This document shows, one piece after another, positions 49,898 through 61,392 of a stretch of DNA of 63,327 nucleotides. The first letter of the stretch is position 1. Each line of letters starts with the position of its first letter. The translations under genes were made by a program, and so were the position numbers. Under the pieces are notes generated by a model. The model searched no databases. It worked only from the letters and a program-made list of their open reading frames with translations, and was not told where the DNA came from. The stretch spans positions 285,257 to 348,583 of the forward strand of contig BMAT01013288.1 in NCBI GenBank assembly GCA_019649035.1, given 5' to 3'. The stretch comes from Elysia marginata (Eukaryota > Mollusca > Gastropoda > Plakobranchidae).

Positions 49898-50789
49898 GAG
49901 ACTTAGCCAACAACAGAGTTTCTTTTTAATCTAGAGACAAAATTCACTTACTGAATGTAAAAGCATCGTTACATCACATTCATAAAAAAAAATTTTTTTA
50001 ATTGGGGGATGAGGGGTAGGGGGGTACTTAAAAAAGACTTAATACAAGTTTCCTCTGCATCGACAAAAATTATATGGTACTACATGTCTCTTGAATTTTC
50101 AATGATGAAACAACCTTTATGCTTTGGTACTTAACATGAACTACTGGTTTCAAGCCGATAAAAATTCATTTGGACATATTGATTAAAATAGAGTTAAAAT
50201 ATATGACAGCCAACCTCGATCCCAGACAAATATTTCCTTTCAAAACGCTTCATATGCATACATAATAAGTTATGAAGCAAGAGTGCAATGTACTTGTGTG
50301 TAGTAAATAATTGCACTTCAAGCCATAATGCAATTAATTAAAATACTTCCAACATCATATAGGGAAAGGCGTAAGAGTGAAACTAACTTGTATGGATTTT
50401 ATTGCTCTAAGACAATAAATCACGGTATGGTGCATGTATTCTAATCTCTGCATAATTGCTGCATTGTCTCCCATTTTTTGTGATATGACTAAAGACTTCT
50501 TTTTTGCTTAATGATAATGGACAAAAAAAATCAACTAGTATATATTATGGAGCAATTGTTGTGGAAGATGCTTTCAGGATATGATAGATTGCGTTACAAA
50601 CAGTCTAAATTTTCTTTGATTTTATTAAATCACACTTCCTTAAAAGTTTAAAAAGACGGGGAGTCAATTGTTGTATCAACTAAAACATGAGCTAACCTGG
50701 TGGGCAGCATGGATCACGACTAGTAAGTTGAATTAGACATTCAGGAATTAGCGGTAAGCCCCTGAAGTGAGTAGAGATTAATTTTTAAT

Positions 50790-51031
50790 GAATCATCATC
50801 ATCCAGTGCCATGCTTTGAAGCGTCGGCGATTATGTTTCTCCATAACTCCCGATGTCCCATAGCTCTCATTGTCTCTGTCGAACTTCCGGATCCCAGCCA
50901 GCGCTTTAGTCCATCCATCATTTTTTCCCTTTGTTTTCCCCTGCCTCTTTTTCCATCAAGCTTTCCTGTTGTTATGAGATGTTCTAATTTTTCTCTCCGC
51001 ATGACATGGCCTAGAAAAGTGGCGTGACGTT
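50790..51031 (-). mobile_element. non-LTR retrotransposon C-terminal fragment
   Basis: Minus-strand frame RHATFLGHVMRREKLEHLIT, then GKRGRGKQREKMMDGLKRW and ELWRNIIADASKHGTG to the stop. This is the end of reverse transcriptases of RTE/Jockey-like elements. Only the last ~75 codons remain. Confidence 0.72.
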
Positions 51032-51696
51032 TTCTTAATGAATGCCTAGATGTTTATTTCCACTGCCCATGTCAATAGTCAACCACTTCACTAGATGAAC
51101 CAAGGTGTGACTGAAGATTTGTTGTAACATCAAAAAATGCACTTCCTCAAGTGAAACATGATGGTTAGTTGAAAAAAGTTTTTACTTTCACAACATTAAC
51201 CTTCAATTTTAATAACAGCGATGCAACTTCATTTGTGTACATATACATAATATTAATAATGTATTTCAATTTTCTATAATTGTATGTTGGTCATGATTTT
51301 TACTTTGCAGTGCCTTGAAAAGTTCAAGTAGTTTGATGCCAACAGAGATGGCACATTGCATCCCAATAGTGTTGGCGCTATGGCTAGATGCTAACAGGAG
51401 GCTTTTGTTCTTTTGTTAAAATTTGGTTGGGTTGAAATTAACAGTATTGCCAGACGTTACAGTCTACAAACGAAGTTAGCTGAGATATTCATAAACAAAG
51501 AACCAAGAGCTTACACCTGTAAAAAGATCACCATCTAATGCTCTAAAGGATAAAGTGTAGCCACAATTGTAATATACACCATCACAGTAAAACCGAAGGA
51601 AGAATAACCAAATTACATTTTTAAGTGGATAATTTGTATTCTTTCAGCATGAAGTTTTAAATTTTCATGTTAAAGCAAAGGACGATGGCGGGACCT

Positions 51697-51802
51697 TCAA
51701 CCTCGAGTCAGTTCCACTGTTTTATACGGATCTCCATTGGTGGTGCAGGGATGTTCTTTCCTGATTTCAACTTTGTCATATGCCTCTGCTTTATACTTGT
51801 TT
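51697..51802 (-). CDS. unrecognised minus-strand gene, terminal exon
   Basis: Acceptor atttctag. Encodes NKYKAEAYDKVEIRKEHPC and ends TVELTRG before TGA at 51699-51697. Confidence 0.5.
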
Positions 51803-53479
51803 CTAGAAATGGGAAAAAACATTTGTTACTATTATACTAGGAGCAGAAAAATCATTTAAAAGTAATAAATGTGCATTTATATATTTATAGATATTTATTA
51901 ACTTTTACACTTTTTTTAAGGTGAAAAAATATACCTCACTTGAAACAAAACTACTGCCGCTAATCTATCAGCGTAATCTTTTATATGCATTACACTATGG
52001 CCTGAAACAAATTGGCACTTGCCACACGCCACATGGTCTGTAAAATATACAAAAAAGAAGAACAGAAATAAAATATAGAACTAAAGAGGATGAAACATCA
52101 ACGTAAAAAGTGCAAGGGGCTTAATTATGTACAGTTGTCTAAGTCGTTTGAAGGGTCAAACCATTTGTGTTCGAGTCAAAGTCCATCCATATAGGTTTCC
52201 GGGGTCTTCAAAGCTCAGCAGTCCTACCCTAACAATAGTAACACTTTACAGTAACAGGTAGGCCAACTGGCTTAGCTTTCCTTGTGGCTGATGTGTAATC
52301 GAAATTCTTTCAATTACTTGGGTGGAGAGAAAGTAGTGTTAAATAAAGTGGGCTACTACACACGTTTTATTTATAATTACAGTGTTAAAATTAATTAGAT
52401 ATAGGACATCTTTAAAAACCAAATTTTTTTTGTGTGGAAAAATGTGGCACTCCTAAAGGAAAAAAGTAAAACAATAGTAATATAACAAAGAAATAAACGC
52501 ATCCATGGCGGATTCACATAAAAAAGCGACTGTAGCTGTAACAGTGCACTACTGCGTTGCATTTCTGCAACGTGACTTTAAAATGGTAAACTCATCATCT
52601 AAAGCGGGCTATAACAACACCTGAAAAAAATGTCCCTCTGCGTATATTTTCTGACTTAATTGTTGATACTTGGATCGACCAGGTCGTAAAGTATCAGAAT
52701 TTATTATCATGCGCTAATTACTTATAATTAAACTTGTGCAACTGCCGGTACTCCTTGGTTCAAATTTCGCTTCGTGAATCAATTGGGGCTTGTCCTTTAA
52801 CGACCTTTCACGCCTTTTACTCATCTAAAAAATACACTGAATTGTATGAAAAGAAACCATAGCAATTCGATTTTGTTCAAATACCTTTGCGGCAAAATTA
52901 CCCAAAAGTTGGATAAATGTAGCTTGGAGTCAAAGGTCAAGTATTTATGACAAATGAAAACGTATTTCTGAATTGTACCAATAGTTTGCGTACCTTCTGC
53001 GGATGTTTTAGATCCTTTTTTGAACAGTCCCATCCACTTCATGAGGCTTGCACCTATTGAGGAAACAGAGCTGTAACTAACTTGGGGAACAAGACAAGCG
53101 TCATAAGCTTCTTGAAGCACAAAACAACCGGAAACGTGCTTATCATGTCGCCCTATTTTGGGATGTTGGTGTGTGTGTGCGTGTAAACCACCCAAGTTAT
53201 AGTCAAATTGTTTTGGGAAGGTACAGAGAAAAGGTTAATCCTCAAAGCAAATATAGAGAGATCGTCGTTTCTGCCATCATCGATTCGTACCTTCAAATTG
53301 GAAGTTCGTAAATATCAATGCTATCGGTAGTAATGACTTATTTTTTTTGTCTATGCAAACGCCTAGAGTGTATACTTTATTAGATGTAACTTGTCTCTAT
53401 CATAATGCATTGAATTAATTAAGGAAGAGAAGGGGAGAGACCGTTAAATGTGTGTATACATGTACATGTAAATATTAAA

Positions 53480-53524
<45 letters not shown>

Positions 53525-56500
53525 TCCTATGTTTCACTCTTCATAATGTATACGTGATATGCAAATGAAAACAAATTTCCTGCGCGATGAATAAAACCTA
53601 TCTATGTTATTTAATGTTATCTTAAATACACCTTTGCAACTTTGAAACTTTATATTTACTTAAATGAACAAAAAAGTAGAGTAAAAAACAAAATAGTTTA
53701 TATAACATCCAATCCTGTAAAAATTTTCTAAGCCCACACGGGTTCCTCGACAGGCGATCATAGGCCCTATTACTTTTAAACTCAAAGAGAAGTAGCAGTT
53801 AAAGTGTATTACAAATGTATTTAGCTCACTGACAAGAGCTTTCGTTATCTAGGCCTATAATAATACTAATAGTTTTTTTTTCAAAAAGCAGCAATGAAAT
53901 TACAATGATTACATAATTAAACTCTATCTAAAATCTGTTGACTTACGTTTTCTAGAGACGACAGAACATTCACTCAGTATCTGCGAGTCATGATGTGCTC
54001 TGGGCAATGATACCGCCTCTGGAGCACGATCTATCTGTTCCCAAGACGCTTGGTGTGGTTTAGTTTCTGTGACTGTGCGTACATCCTGCTCTATACTGCT
54101 GATGGTATTTAAAGTCCCATTGCTTGTTGTACTGTGGGCTGGAACGGTTTTTACTGGGCTTTTCTGGTTTAACGAAGAGTACGGGGAATGATGATCTCTG
54201 CTCTCTTCTTTTGAGAAATGCGCAGGGATAGTGGTGGGTTGTTGAATGATGGGATCAGGTGCACTGGTAGCAAAATTTGTATATTCTGGAGTGTGAACTT
54301 GACGATGAACGTAGCCTGCATCTTTGCTCACATTGTTTTCTTGACTTTTAGAGTATGGTGGATTGGAAAGAGGCTCACTATGCGGAACAAGATAAAATGG
54401 CTGAATTGATTCAATACTTTCGACGGAACTGCTGGGAGCAAGCGACGTTTCATACCAACTTAGGGCCGTTGGCTTTTCGCTAGGGGAGTTGTAGAGAGTC
54501 TTCAATCGTTTAATGTTATCAAGGTGATCACTTTCATTCAAAGGTTCCGATTTATTATCAGTACTGTGCTTTGTAAATTGTCTTTCTGTTTTGTTTGTCT
54601 GGCATGGAGTCTGGTATCTCTTTAAGGGTTTTTTGGGAAGGCCGGGATAGCAGTTTCTATAATTTGGTTTGGCTTTTGACCTACAATTACCTTTCAACCA
54701 TCTTCTTTCTCCACCTCGCTCAAGGTAAATATTTTCTTCATGTTTTATCTGTGAATTCCCCTGTTCATCTTTTAAGGTTATATCTTTTGATGCAGATATT
54801 GTCGTGCTATTTTCTTCCCGATGACTGTTAACGGCTGGCTCTACTTCATAGTGTATCTTTGGCTTGAGAGTGAACGTACGATTACACCAGTCGAGCTTAG
54901 TGTGCAAAATGGCAAAACTACCTCGGGGGTCTCGGAGACTCTTGCGCAACTCTGTCTGGCCACCCAGTGCTCGGCTGCACACGGATCCATCTACTTGCAG
55001 GGGTTTTGTGGGACTTTCCTTAGACTCAAAGTATTTACCCGAATCCTTTCTTTCAGCGCTCTTCCAGTTGAGTGTCTATAAGACAAAATTTAAGTAGTAT
55101 ACATGCAAAATTTTAAGTCAAATTTTTAAGAGAAGCTGAGATAAAGACAACTTTAATTCTTGTTTTACAATTTTGAATTGGACAAACCCTATTTAAAAAA
55201 ATGTTTTGCCAAGCGCTGCAGGTCCGAGAAATGGCTAAAAAATCCAATTTTGTGTTAAAGGGTAGGGTAATTCATCATTCCAGGGACGTGCATCATATCC
55301 TTTCCCTTTTAATGCTAAATCATAGAGAAATTTTATATCTTTTTGAGTTGTTTTTTCTTTACTTTATACGTCAATTAAAATACACGATCGTGAGAGCAGT
55401 TTGTGCTGGAACTTTAGGCCGGCCTGGCGAAATCGCGGACATTTTACTTGTGCTTGTTGAAAGTTTCTGAAACTTTTAGCACAATCTTTTAGGATATTGT
55501 ATGGTTGACTGTTATCAAAATTACTGTACTCTAATTTGCAGAAGAAAGTGATACATAATGCACCTAACAACTTAAGTAGATACCTGCCATAGAGATGATA
55601 GACCTACAATAACGAACTTCATTTGTTCAGTTCTAATTTCACGTCCAGGGTGAATGAGTGGGATGTCGCATATTCACCTATAAAGATGCTAGGCCTGCTG
55701 TTCATAATGAGACATCTTTTTAAGCTTCCAGGCGTCAAAAATTTCATAAAATTATCAGCGTTTTGTGGAAATATGTTAATATTTTTGTTGATCTAAAACG
55801 TAGAGATTAAAAACTAAAGACAGATATTTAAATGGCGTTCTCTTCAAAAAACTATTCCAGACTTCCGACTCATTGCCCTGACCTCGAGACATATAGGCCG
55901 AATTAGCCCATTTCAAATGCAACACGTCCATTTAAAGATGTTATGTTTCAAAACAAAACAGTTAAAGTCTTTTGAAAGTTCATAAATCCAAGTAATAGAA
56001 GAGGCACATTTAAAGTTTCAACATGTCAGTTTGCAGCCAAAAATCGAAATTCATTTGGCAATACCTTGAGGTGAGAGCTGTTTCCTTCTCCCACACTTTT
56101 CTTTTGCAATAACTCGCTTATAACAAAGCTTTTTTGCTTGAAGCCATCGATATCAAAACAAATGAGGCCACTAACTGAAGTGAAATCCTCGAAAGTTATA
56201 TGCTGCTCGCAGGCCTGGCGTATGTTGCTCACCAACGTAGAGAGAAGGTCGTCTGAACAAGAACTCATTTCCTGAAACCAGCGAATGCTTTTCTGAAAGA
56301 TTAATTTAAATAACAAAATTTGGAAATATCAAATAGATTTTAAAGCCGTTTTACATCATCCTAACAAAGCTCTTGTGTTGGTTAAAAAAAAAAAAACAAC
56401 TTTACCACCCACATAGGGTTATAGCCTACCTGGTTATTTACGTATTAGGCCTATTTTCGTAACCTAACTTCTATAGCTGAAAATTCACACAAATGAAAGG

Positions 56501-56818
56501 AAATAATTTAGAACTGAGACCATTATTTTAAAATCTAAAAAAAGTCATAGCCTAAATAATCACAAGCATATTTAAGTGGAGCTATGGCGTAAGCTACATG
56601 TAGGCTATTCCAAAAAAACACTATTTTTTATCTTATGAACACATTTATGCGTGCAGATTAATATATTCTTATTGAACAATTTTGAAAAGAAAGAAATCAT
56701 TATGTACATTTTTCGTAATGGTCGAAACAAAAATTTGTTACTACTGTTATACTGTCCATAGGCCAGCGCATAACCGAGCAATTACCTTTGCACCTCGCTC
56801 AAAAAGGAAAGAACCCAT
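51697..56818 (-). CDS. unrecognised six-exon gene model, 552 aa
   Basis: Built by joining open segments at GT-AG borders with matching phase: 56818-56786, 56292-56065, 55075-53947, 53053-52994, 52037-51935 and 51802-51697, total 1659 nt, 553 codons with TGA. The N-terminal ~90 residues (MGSFLFERGAKKSIRWFQEM, then DDLLSTLVSNIRQACEQ and SGLICFDIDGFKQKSFVI) look folded. The large third exon is hydrophilic, rich in Ser, Thr, Pro, Asn and Lys, probably disordered. The last ~85 residues include KWMGLFKKGSK, a CGKC-x9-H-x3-H-like cluster (VACGKCQFVSGHSVMHIKDY) and RNKYKAEAYDKVEI, and look folded again. I do not recognise the family. No membrane segment or signal peptide. A MITE sits in intron 2. The 33-nt first exon and the exact last donor are the least certain parts. 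Confidence 0.6.
51935..52037 (-). CDS. unrecognised minus-strand gene, exon 5
   Basis: Acceptor attttacag; donor gtatat after CAAGTGAG. Encodes HVACGKCQFVSGHSVMHIKD with paired Cys and His. A donor at GTGAGG six bases earlier is possible but would put the last exon out of frame unless a different acceptor is used. Confidence 0.5.
52994..53053 (-). CDS. unrecognised minus-strand gene, exon 4
   Basis: Acceptor cctcaatag, donor gtacgc. 60 bases, encodes ASLMKWMGLFKKGSKTSAE. It is open in the one phase demanded by exon 3. Confidence 0.55.
53479..53523. repeat. (TTA)n microsatellite in an intron of the minus-strand gene
   Basis: About 14 TTA units. Confidence 0.96.
53947..55075 (-). CDS. unrecognised minus-strand gene, large exon 3
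   Basis: Acceptor tcttatag, donor gtaagt (inside the apparent reading frame, 24 bases before its stop). 376 codons plus one base. Begins TLNWKSAERKDSGKYFE, ends SECSVVSRK. Low-complexity Ser/Thr/Pro/His/Gln-rich. The open length far exceeds chance in this A+T-rich DNA. Confidence 0.68.
55636..55894 (+). mobile_element. four-copy MITE family, copy c, in intron 2 of the minus-strand gene
   Basis: Starts near ACGTCCAGGGTGAATGAGTG and ends GACTTCCGACTCATTGCCCT; the two ends are inverted repeats of each other (CAGGG-AATGAGT-GGA-GTC). Confidence 0.65.
56065..56292 (-). CDS. unrecognised minus-strand gene, exon 2
   Basis: Acceptor atctttcag, donor gtattg, exactly 76 codons. Begins KSIRWFQEMSSCSDDLLST and ends GEGNSSHLK. 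Well-defined borders and mixed, folded-looking composition. Confidence 0.6.
56786..56818 (-). CDS. unrecognised minus-strand gene, putative first coding exon
   Basis: ATG at 56818-56816, 11 codons (MGSFLFERGAK), donor gtaatt. Phase 0 matches the next acceptor. Short and supported only by splice logic; an upstream exon could exist instead. Confidence 0.4.
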
Positions 56819-58490
56819 TCAAAAACATTCTCAAAAACACACAGAAAAGTAACTGTGGGACTGATACCGAACTTGTTTAAACCGATAAGTTTAGTGCAAT
56901 AAATTACAATTTAGTTTTATAGCCTGCTTGAAGGAAAAAACAAAACAAAACTAGTACAGTACTCTCCAAGTAAAATGGAAAAGTGTAATATACTGGTTTT
57001 CTTGTGCATCGGTAGTTATACAAAATTATTAGATCTTTGAGCATACCCAATATTGACTTTAGGTGTACACCGGTCTCTAGAATCTAGGTCTAGATTATAC
57101 GGTTTGTTTCGACATAGTTAAAAATGTTGCAATAACATTTTGCATGGGTTAGATGTACTTACCTAGCAACGCGATGCTTCAATAATACTAATTTTATTCT
57201 TCCTATAGGCTGCATCTAAATCTCCATCTGACCAAGACTATCTACGATCCTTAATGTCATAGATTTCTAACGACCCAGCTAGATTAATTTGAATGATTTT
57301 AAAGCAATAATTTTGTAAGAAACGTTGTGTCTATATTTTATTAGAAATTCATCGTTATTGCTTTTCTTTATTGAAGATTCTTAGTGGTGTTCATTAATAT
57401 TCTACTTAAAACCACAAATCAAATTAATTTCGGAAATATCCTTTTCAAGTTGTTTTACATTATTCTAAAAAAATGTGTGTATAGTGAAAATTATTTGTCA
57501 TGTTTGCATTTTCATAAGTGAAGTCTTTTTTAACGTGGGTAACAATGAAAATTGAAACACGCAGAGGATAAAGAATACACAGTTTCTATTAAAAAAAATA
57601 GAAGTATAGCCATTGATTTTTTACACAGAGGAAGCACCAGTTGTGTCTACTAACGTTACCGTGTGGTGTTACACTCGCATCTACTTCATCGCTTCCTGTA
57701 GTGATACTATTCGGATAAATCCACAGACGAACTCCATCTCTCTATTACTTAGGCCAGTCTGGCAGCTTCGCCTAGGGTTAAGGCGACATTTTTAGCTCCG
57801 AAAGTCTGGAGAGACAGGTTATATAGCCATATGTCATGATAAGGCTTCGCGCTGTCAGAATCACAAGACACTGTACTCTACTCTCCTTGATTGCCGGTAC
57901 CTTCAATTTCTATTGAAACAATATCAACAACAAGACGACCACGATGACAAAAACAATAATTATCAGAGCTAAAAACATACCTCTCTTTTTTAAAGAGAGG
58001 AAGTTGATTTTAAGAACACACTCAGAAAAATTAATACTTAATATACCAACAAGCTTAGTACCGTGTATTAATTTGTTTAAAATAAAAATTTTTACGTACA
58101 CAACTTTCAGCTATTTATTTTTGATCTATGTACTTCGAAGAGAAGGTTTTTCCTCTAACCATTTAGTTCCGTTTAAGACCAACTAGAGCAGTAGTCATCT
58201 TCACTTTAGTACCGTCGAATTTTCAATGGGAATCGGATACAATGGCACTAACGTGTTGTTTGTTTTTTTGTTTGTTAAAGGATTTTCTTCAGACGAACAG
58301 TCAATCCAATTATTGGGCAAACTCTGTGCAAGTTTGTCCATACAGGATGGTAGGAGATATTGCACATCGGGGAACAACGGATATGTGATTGTCCAACGCG
58401 CTTCAAAGCGTTTCTCTATTTTTAAGGTTTGAGGACAAATCAAATTCTACTCGAGTTTTTGCATTTCTGTTGAAAGTTTAATAAACTGAA
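56819..58490. other. 5' flank of the minus-strand gene
   Basis: No supported gene. The minus-strand open frame 58443-58201 (EARWTITYPLFPDVQYLL) is coding-like in composition but has no matching splice sites. The promoter of the minus-strand gene should lie near 56830-57200. Confidence 0.35.
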
Positions 58491-58757
58491 TATGTCTGGC
58501 GTCCACGGTGAATGAGTCGGATGTCGCAATTATCACCTTCAAGGGATTTTCAGTTTTCAACAAGACATTTTTTCTAAGTTTTCAAACGTCAAAAAGTTCA
58601 TAAAATTATTAATATTTTGAAGAGAGATAGGCCTACTAACACTTTTGTTGATTTTAAATGTAGAGGAAAAAAAAGAAGAAAAATAGACTCTTATATGGAA
58701 TATTCTCCTGAAAAGAATTTCCGACTTCCGATTTATTCGCCCTGAACGCGAGACATA
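58491..58757 (+). mobile_element. four-copy MITE family, copy d
   Basis: Left TATGTCTGGCGTCCACGGTG, right inward TATGTCTCGCGTTCAGGGCG: imperfect terminal inverted repeats of about 37 bases. 267 bases. The best preserved copy. Confidence 0.7.
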
Positions 58758-58844
58758 TTCTTCCACAGGATGATCGTCATAGGCCTAGTCATTGTGTCAC
58801 ATCGTTTTTCATTTAAAATGCTTACTTTAATAAAATCTGGAGGA

Positions 58845-59571
58845 AAGAAAAGTGGCCAACACAGTGAGTAAAGACTGTGTTTGTTCCAATCCCAAAGAAA
58901 GGCGACTTCAATTCAAACAGTGTGCAAACTATCGCACGAAAGCGCTGATCAACCAGGCAAGCAAACTCCTCCTAAAGATAATATTTGATGAAGAGACTGG
59001 AAGAGAAAGTTGTGGAGGAGGAGGAGGAGGAAAATAGACGCACACAGTGTTCAGAAGAAACCTCAAAACCAGAGACCAAAATAATATTGAACCCAAAATG
59101 ATCATGGAAAGTGCAGAGAAACAAATTCAGAAATCCAACTATGCTTCCTTGAAAAAGTTTTTGACTACGTCAGCCACAAAGTAATGCTTGATATTTTGAA
59201 GGATCTAAGATGTCATCATGAAATTATACAATTCCTTATAAGTCTATAGGCCTACAGAGGGCAACATGCAGTCGTCCGGTTAGAAAATGGCCAAAGCGAT
59301 TGATTTAATGTATAAAAAAGTGCGAGAGAGCTGTCTTCTCTCCAGCATTTTTCAGTTTGTACTCAGAGACAATCACGCATAAGGTCGATAAAAACTCTAA
59401 AGAAAAAAATTTTGACCCCATAAGAATTCATACCCATGAACTAGTCAATGCAGACGACACGCAGGTGCAGTGGGCGCAGGACATAACAGAATTTATGAAA
59501 ATCACAACTGAAGCGGGCCGAAGAGTGTATGACATACAGAGATTTATAGAGTTTGTCTGAAGTGGATGCGC
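58845..59571 (+). mobile_element. degenerate reverse transcriptase of a non-LTR retrotransposon
   Basis: Plus-strand pieces in order: CANYRTKALINQASKLLLKI (about 58921), a region with stops, FFSLYSETITHKVDKNSKE (about 59348), then NADDTQVQWAQDITEFMKI and EAGRRVYDIQRF (to 59550). These match block 1, the PFLFSLYSE block and the YADDT block of RTE/Jockey-type enzymes. Several stops and frameshifts; an inactive remnant. Confidence 0.68.
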
Positions 59572-59688
59572 CTTAAAGAAGAAGACGAGAATTCATTCAG
59601 TGTTTACTGTCACCCGAATGTAAAAGGTCGCTGTCAAACAGAAGGAATCCTATTTTTAGCTGTTTCAAAACCCAATGAGAAAGACTTC

Positions 59689-59737
59689 ATCTCTCTCTCT
59701 CTCTCTCTCCCCCCCTCTCTCTCTCTCCTCTCTACAC
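59689..59737. repeat. (CT)n microsatellite
   Basis: CT repeats with a CCCCCC interruption. Confidence 0.95.
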
Positions 59738-59925
59738 ATGAGGGTACAAGTCACAGCATTGGAGCATACTTACAAAGAAAATAAGGATACGAAGGGTACA
59801 TGTATGTCTGTATGATATAATAATCAGTGATAAAAATCAAACTTACAACTTATCAATATCACTCTGATTAATAAAAGAAAAAAACCACAAATCTTTTTCC
59901 TTTTTTCTCGCCCACAGCAACCAAG

Positions 59926-60228
59926 ATGACTTACAAGCGGAAGACTCAAGAGGGGATGCATAGAAGAGAAGCCATGCTAGAAGCTGCCAATGTCGTAGGC
60001 CTACTGAACGAAGGCAAAAGTCTGAGGGTTGCTGCCGAAGAATTTGAAGCCAACTATAGGACACTTGCTAGTGTATGTTGTTGCAAAGAGGAATGGAAAA
60101 CCATTGACAGAGGATGATATTGAGTACAAGCAACCAAGAAATGTTTTCACCATAGAAATTGAGACTGATTTTGTAAACTATCTGGTACGAGCAAGCAAAA
60201 TCTTTCATGGATTGACTAAAAATACAAA
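59926..60228 (+). pseudogene. psq-type HTH transposase N-terminus, frameshifted
   Basis: MTYKRKTQEGMHRREAMLEA and LNEGKSLRVAAEEFEANYRTL form a pipsqueak-type helix-turn-helix as in pogo/jerky-like transposases. After a frameshift near 60065 the other frame continues YVVAKRNGKPLTEDDIEY, then FTIEIETDFVNYLVRASKIF, the second DNA-binding half. It then runs into A-rich low complexity. No DDE domain follows. Confidence 0.6.
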
Positions 60229-60782
60229 ACAGCAAAAAAGCACCAACAAAATGTTCAAAACCAAAAATACACCCCCCTCAAAAAACACAAAAAAAAAACA
60301 AAAACAAAAACAAAAACAACAAAAAAACCAACAAAACAACCGTCGAAAAGCATTGTTACAAAATGGAGGCTCAACTCACGATTACCTTTCAGTCTGATTG
60401 CTAGATAGACAGACCTAATGTACATTGTTGATTTAGATAACCAATGATGATCTTTCGCTGTTAGAAGAATTCAATTGTGATATGTTAAACTTGTCTTTTC
60501 TTTAAACTCTTTTGTTCTTCAAAAATCTTTGAAAGGGTTAGTTATCGCTTTACAAAATTTATCACCAAACCTGCTCACATAATGTAGGCTACTGTCATTT
60601 TCATTTTCATCAGACTCGGGACACTACTTATTTTTATTTCTTCAAGTAAGCTTAAAACATAATTATTTTCTTCTAAACATATGATTAGTGATTACTCGAT
60701 ACGACAACCTCATATCCTTACCGCTTCCGCAGATAATAAAATCCAAAATTAATGTTATTATTAGACTCTGAACTCTGAACTG
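60229..60782. other. A-rich low-complexity sequence then unique spacer
   Basis: AAAAACA-type runs at 60285-60330 after the transposase remnant; nothing else seen before the E-box exon. Confidence 0.5.
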
Positions 60783-60808
60783 TATTGGTAGTCACATGAC
60801 AAGCCAAA
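60783..60808 (+). promoter_or_regulatory. E-box GTCACATGAC with inverted CCAAT box before the signal-peptide exon
   Basis: ATTGG at 60784-60788 and the palindromic-type E-box GTCACATGAC at 60791-60800, nine bases before ATG 60809. GTCACATGAC is a preferred site of the MiT/TFE and USF bHLH-zipper factors; MiT/TFE sites cluster near starts of lysosomal genes. A regulatory role is inferred. Confidence 0.4.
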
Positions 60809-60866
60809 ATGGTGGCCGCATCTCTTGCCGTTCTGTGCTTGACAACTGTGTTCTATCTTTGTTCAG
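60809..60866 (+). CDS. putative first coding exon of a secretory or lysosomal protein gene
   Basis: ATG in the context CAAAATGGTGGCCGC (resembling short-leader TISU/YY1-type starts) opens 19 codons, MVAASLAVLCLTTVFYLCS, then one base and the donor gttagt. The peptide is a typical signal sequence: hydrophobic core, small residues near the end. No continuation exon is recognised in 60867-63327, which is mostly repeats, so the gene probably extends beyond the window. Directly upstream lie an E-box and a CCAAT box. The protein family cannot be named from one exon. Confidence 0.45.
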
Positions 60867-61392
60867 GTTAGTAATGAAATGTTTCGACAAACACAAATAG
60901 ACCTAAGTCTAATAAAAACATCCCAACCTTTTATTTTGATAAATGGCTTTGTTTCGTCTTACTGTTAGAGCCTTTGATAAAATCTAGATCTAGCTCCAGT
61001 CAAGATAACCTGTTTGGATTTACGTTGCTGACTTTGTTATAAAAATCTAGATTTCTACACTTCGTTAGTCAAACGTTATCACTAGTTTCAATTTAGTTGC
61101 GAGTGTGCGAAAATGATTTGTGGTAGCTCAAAAACAGCTAAACCATTGCCTAAGAATTGAATACTATAGATCATCGCCCCTCAGGCTCAAGTAAAGGGGC
61201 CGTGGCTGTGTGACAAGTATCTTACAATACTTGATTCAACAGGTCCAACCATGTGTCTGTCAATGCCAGCGGTCAGTGTACTGTTAGGCAAGAAACCCTA
61301 GAAACATGTAAAAGGTGTAAGGCTTACAGCATGAAAAGATGGCTGGCAGGTAGAGCTGGGGTGCGTTCGCGGGAATGATACTAACTCGTTGC

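Larger units (their letters stand above)
42608..51696. other. region between OAT and the minus-strand gene
   Basis: OAT 3' untranslated region, then MITEs C and E, palindrome 3, mariner and Tigger remnants and a retrotransposon scrap. 44509-46901 and 49900-50789 hold nothing that I can identify. Confidence 0.5.

Noticed and set aside
53924..54982. Stand-alone 352-codon minus-strand gene
   Set aside because: Its apparent start is GTG, the frame stays open upstream to an acceptor, and a perfect GTAAGT donor precedes the stop; treated as an internal exon.
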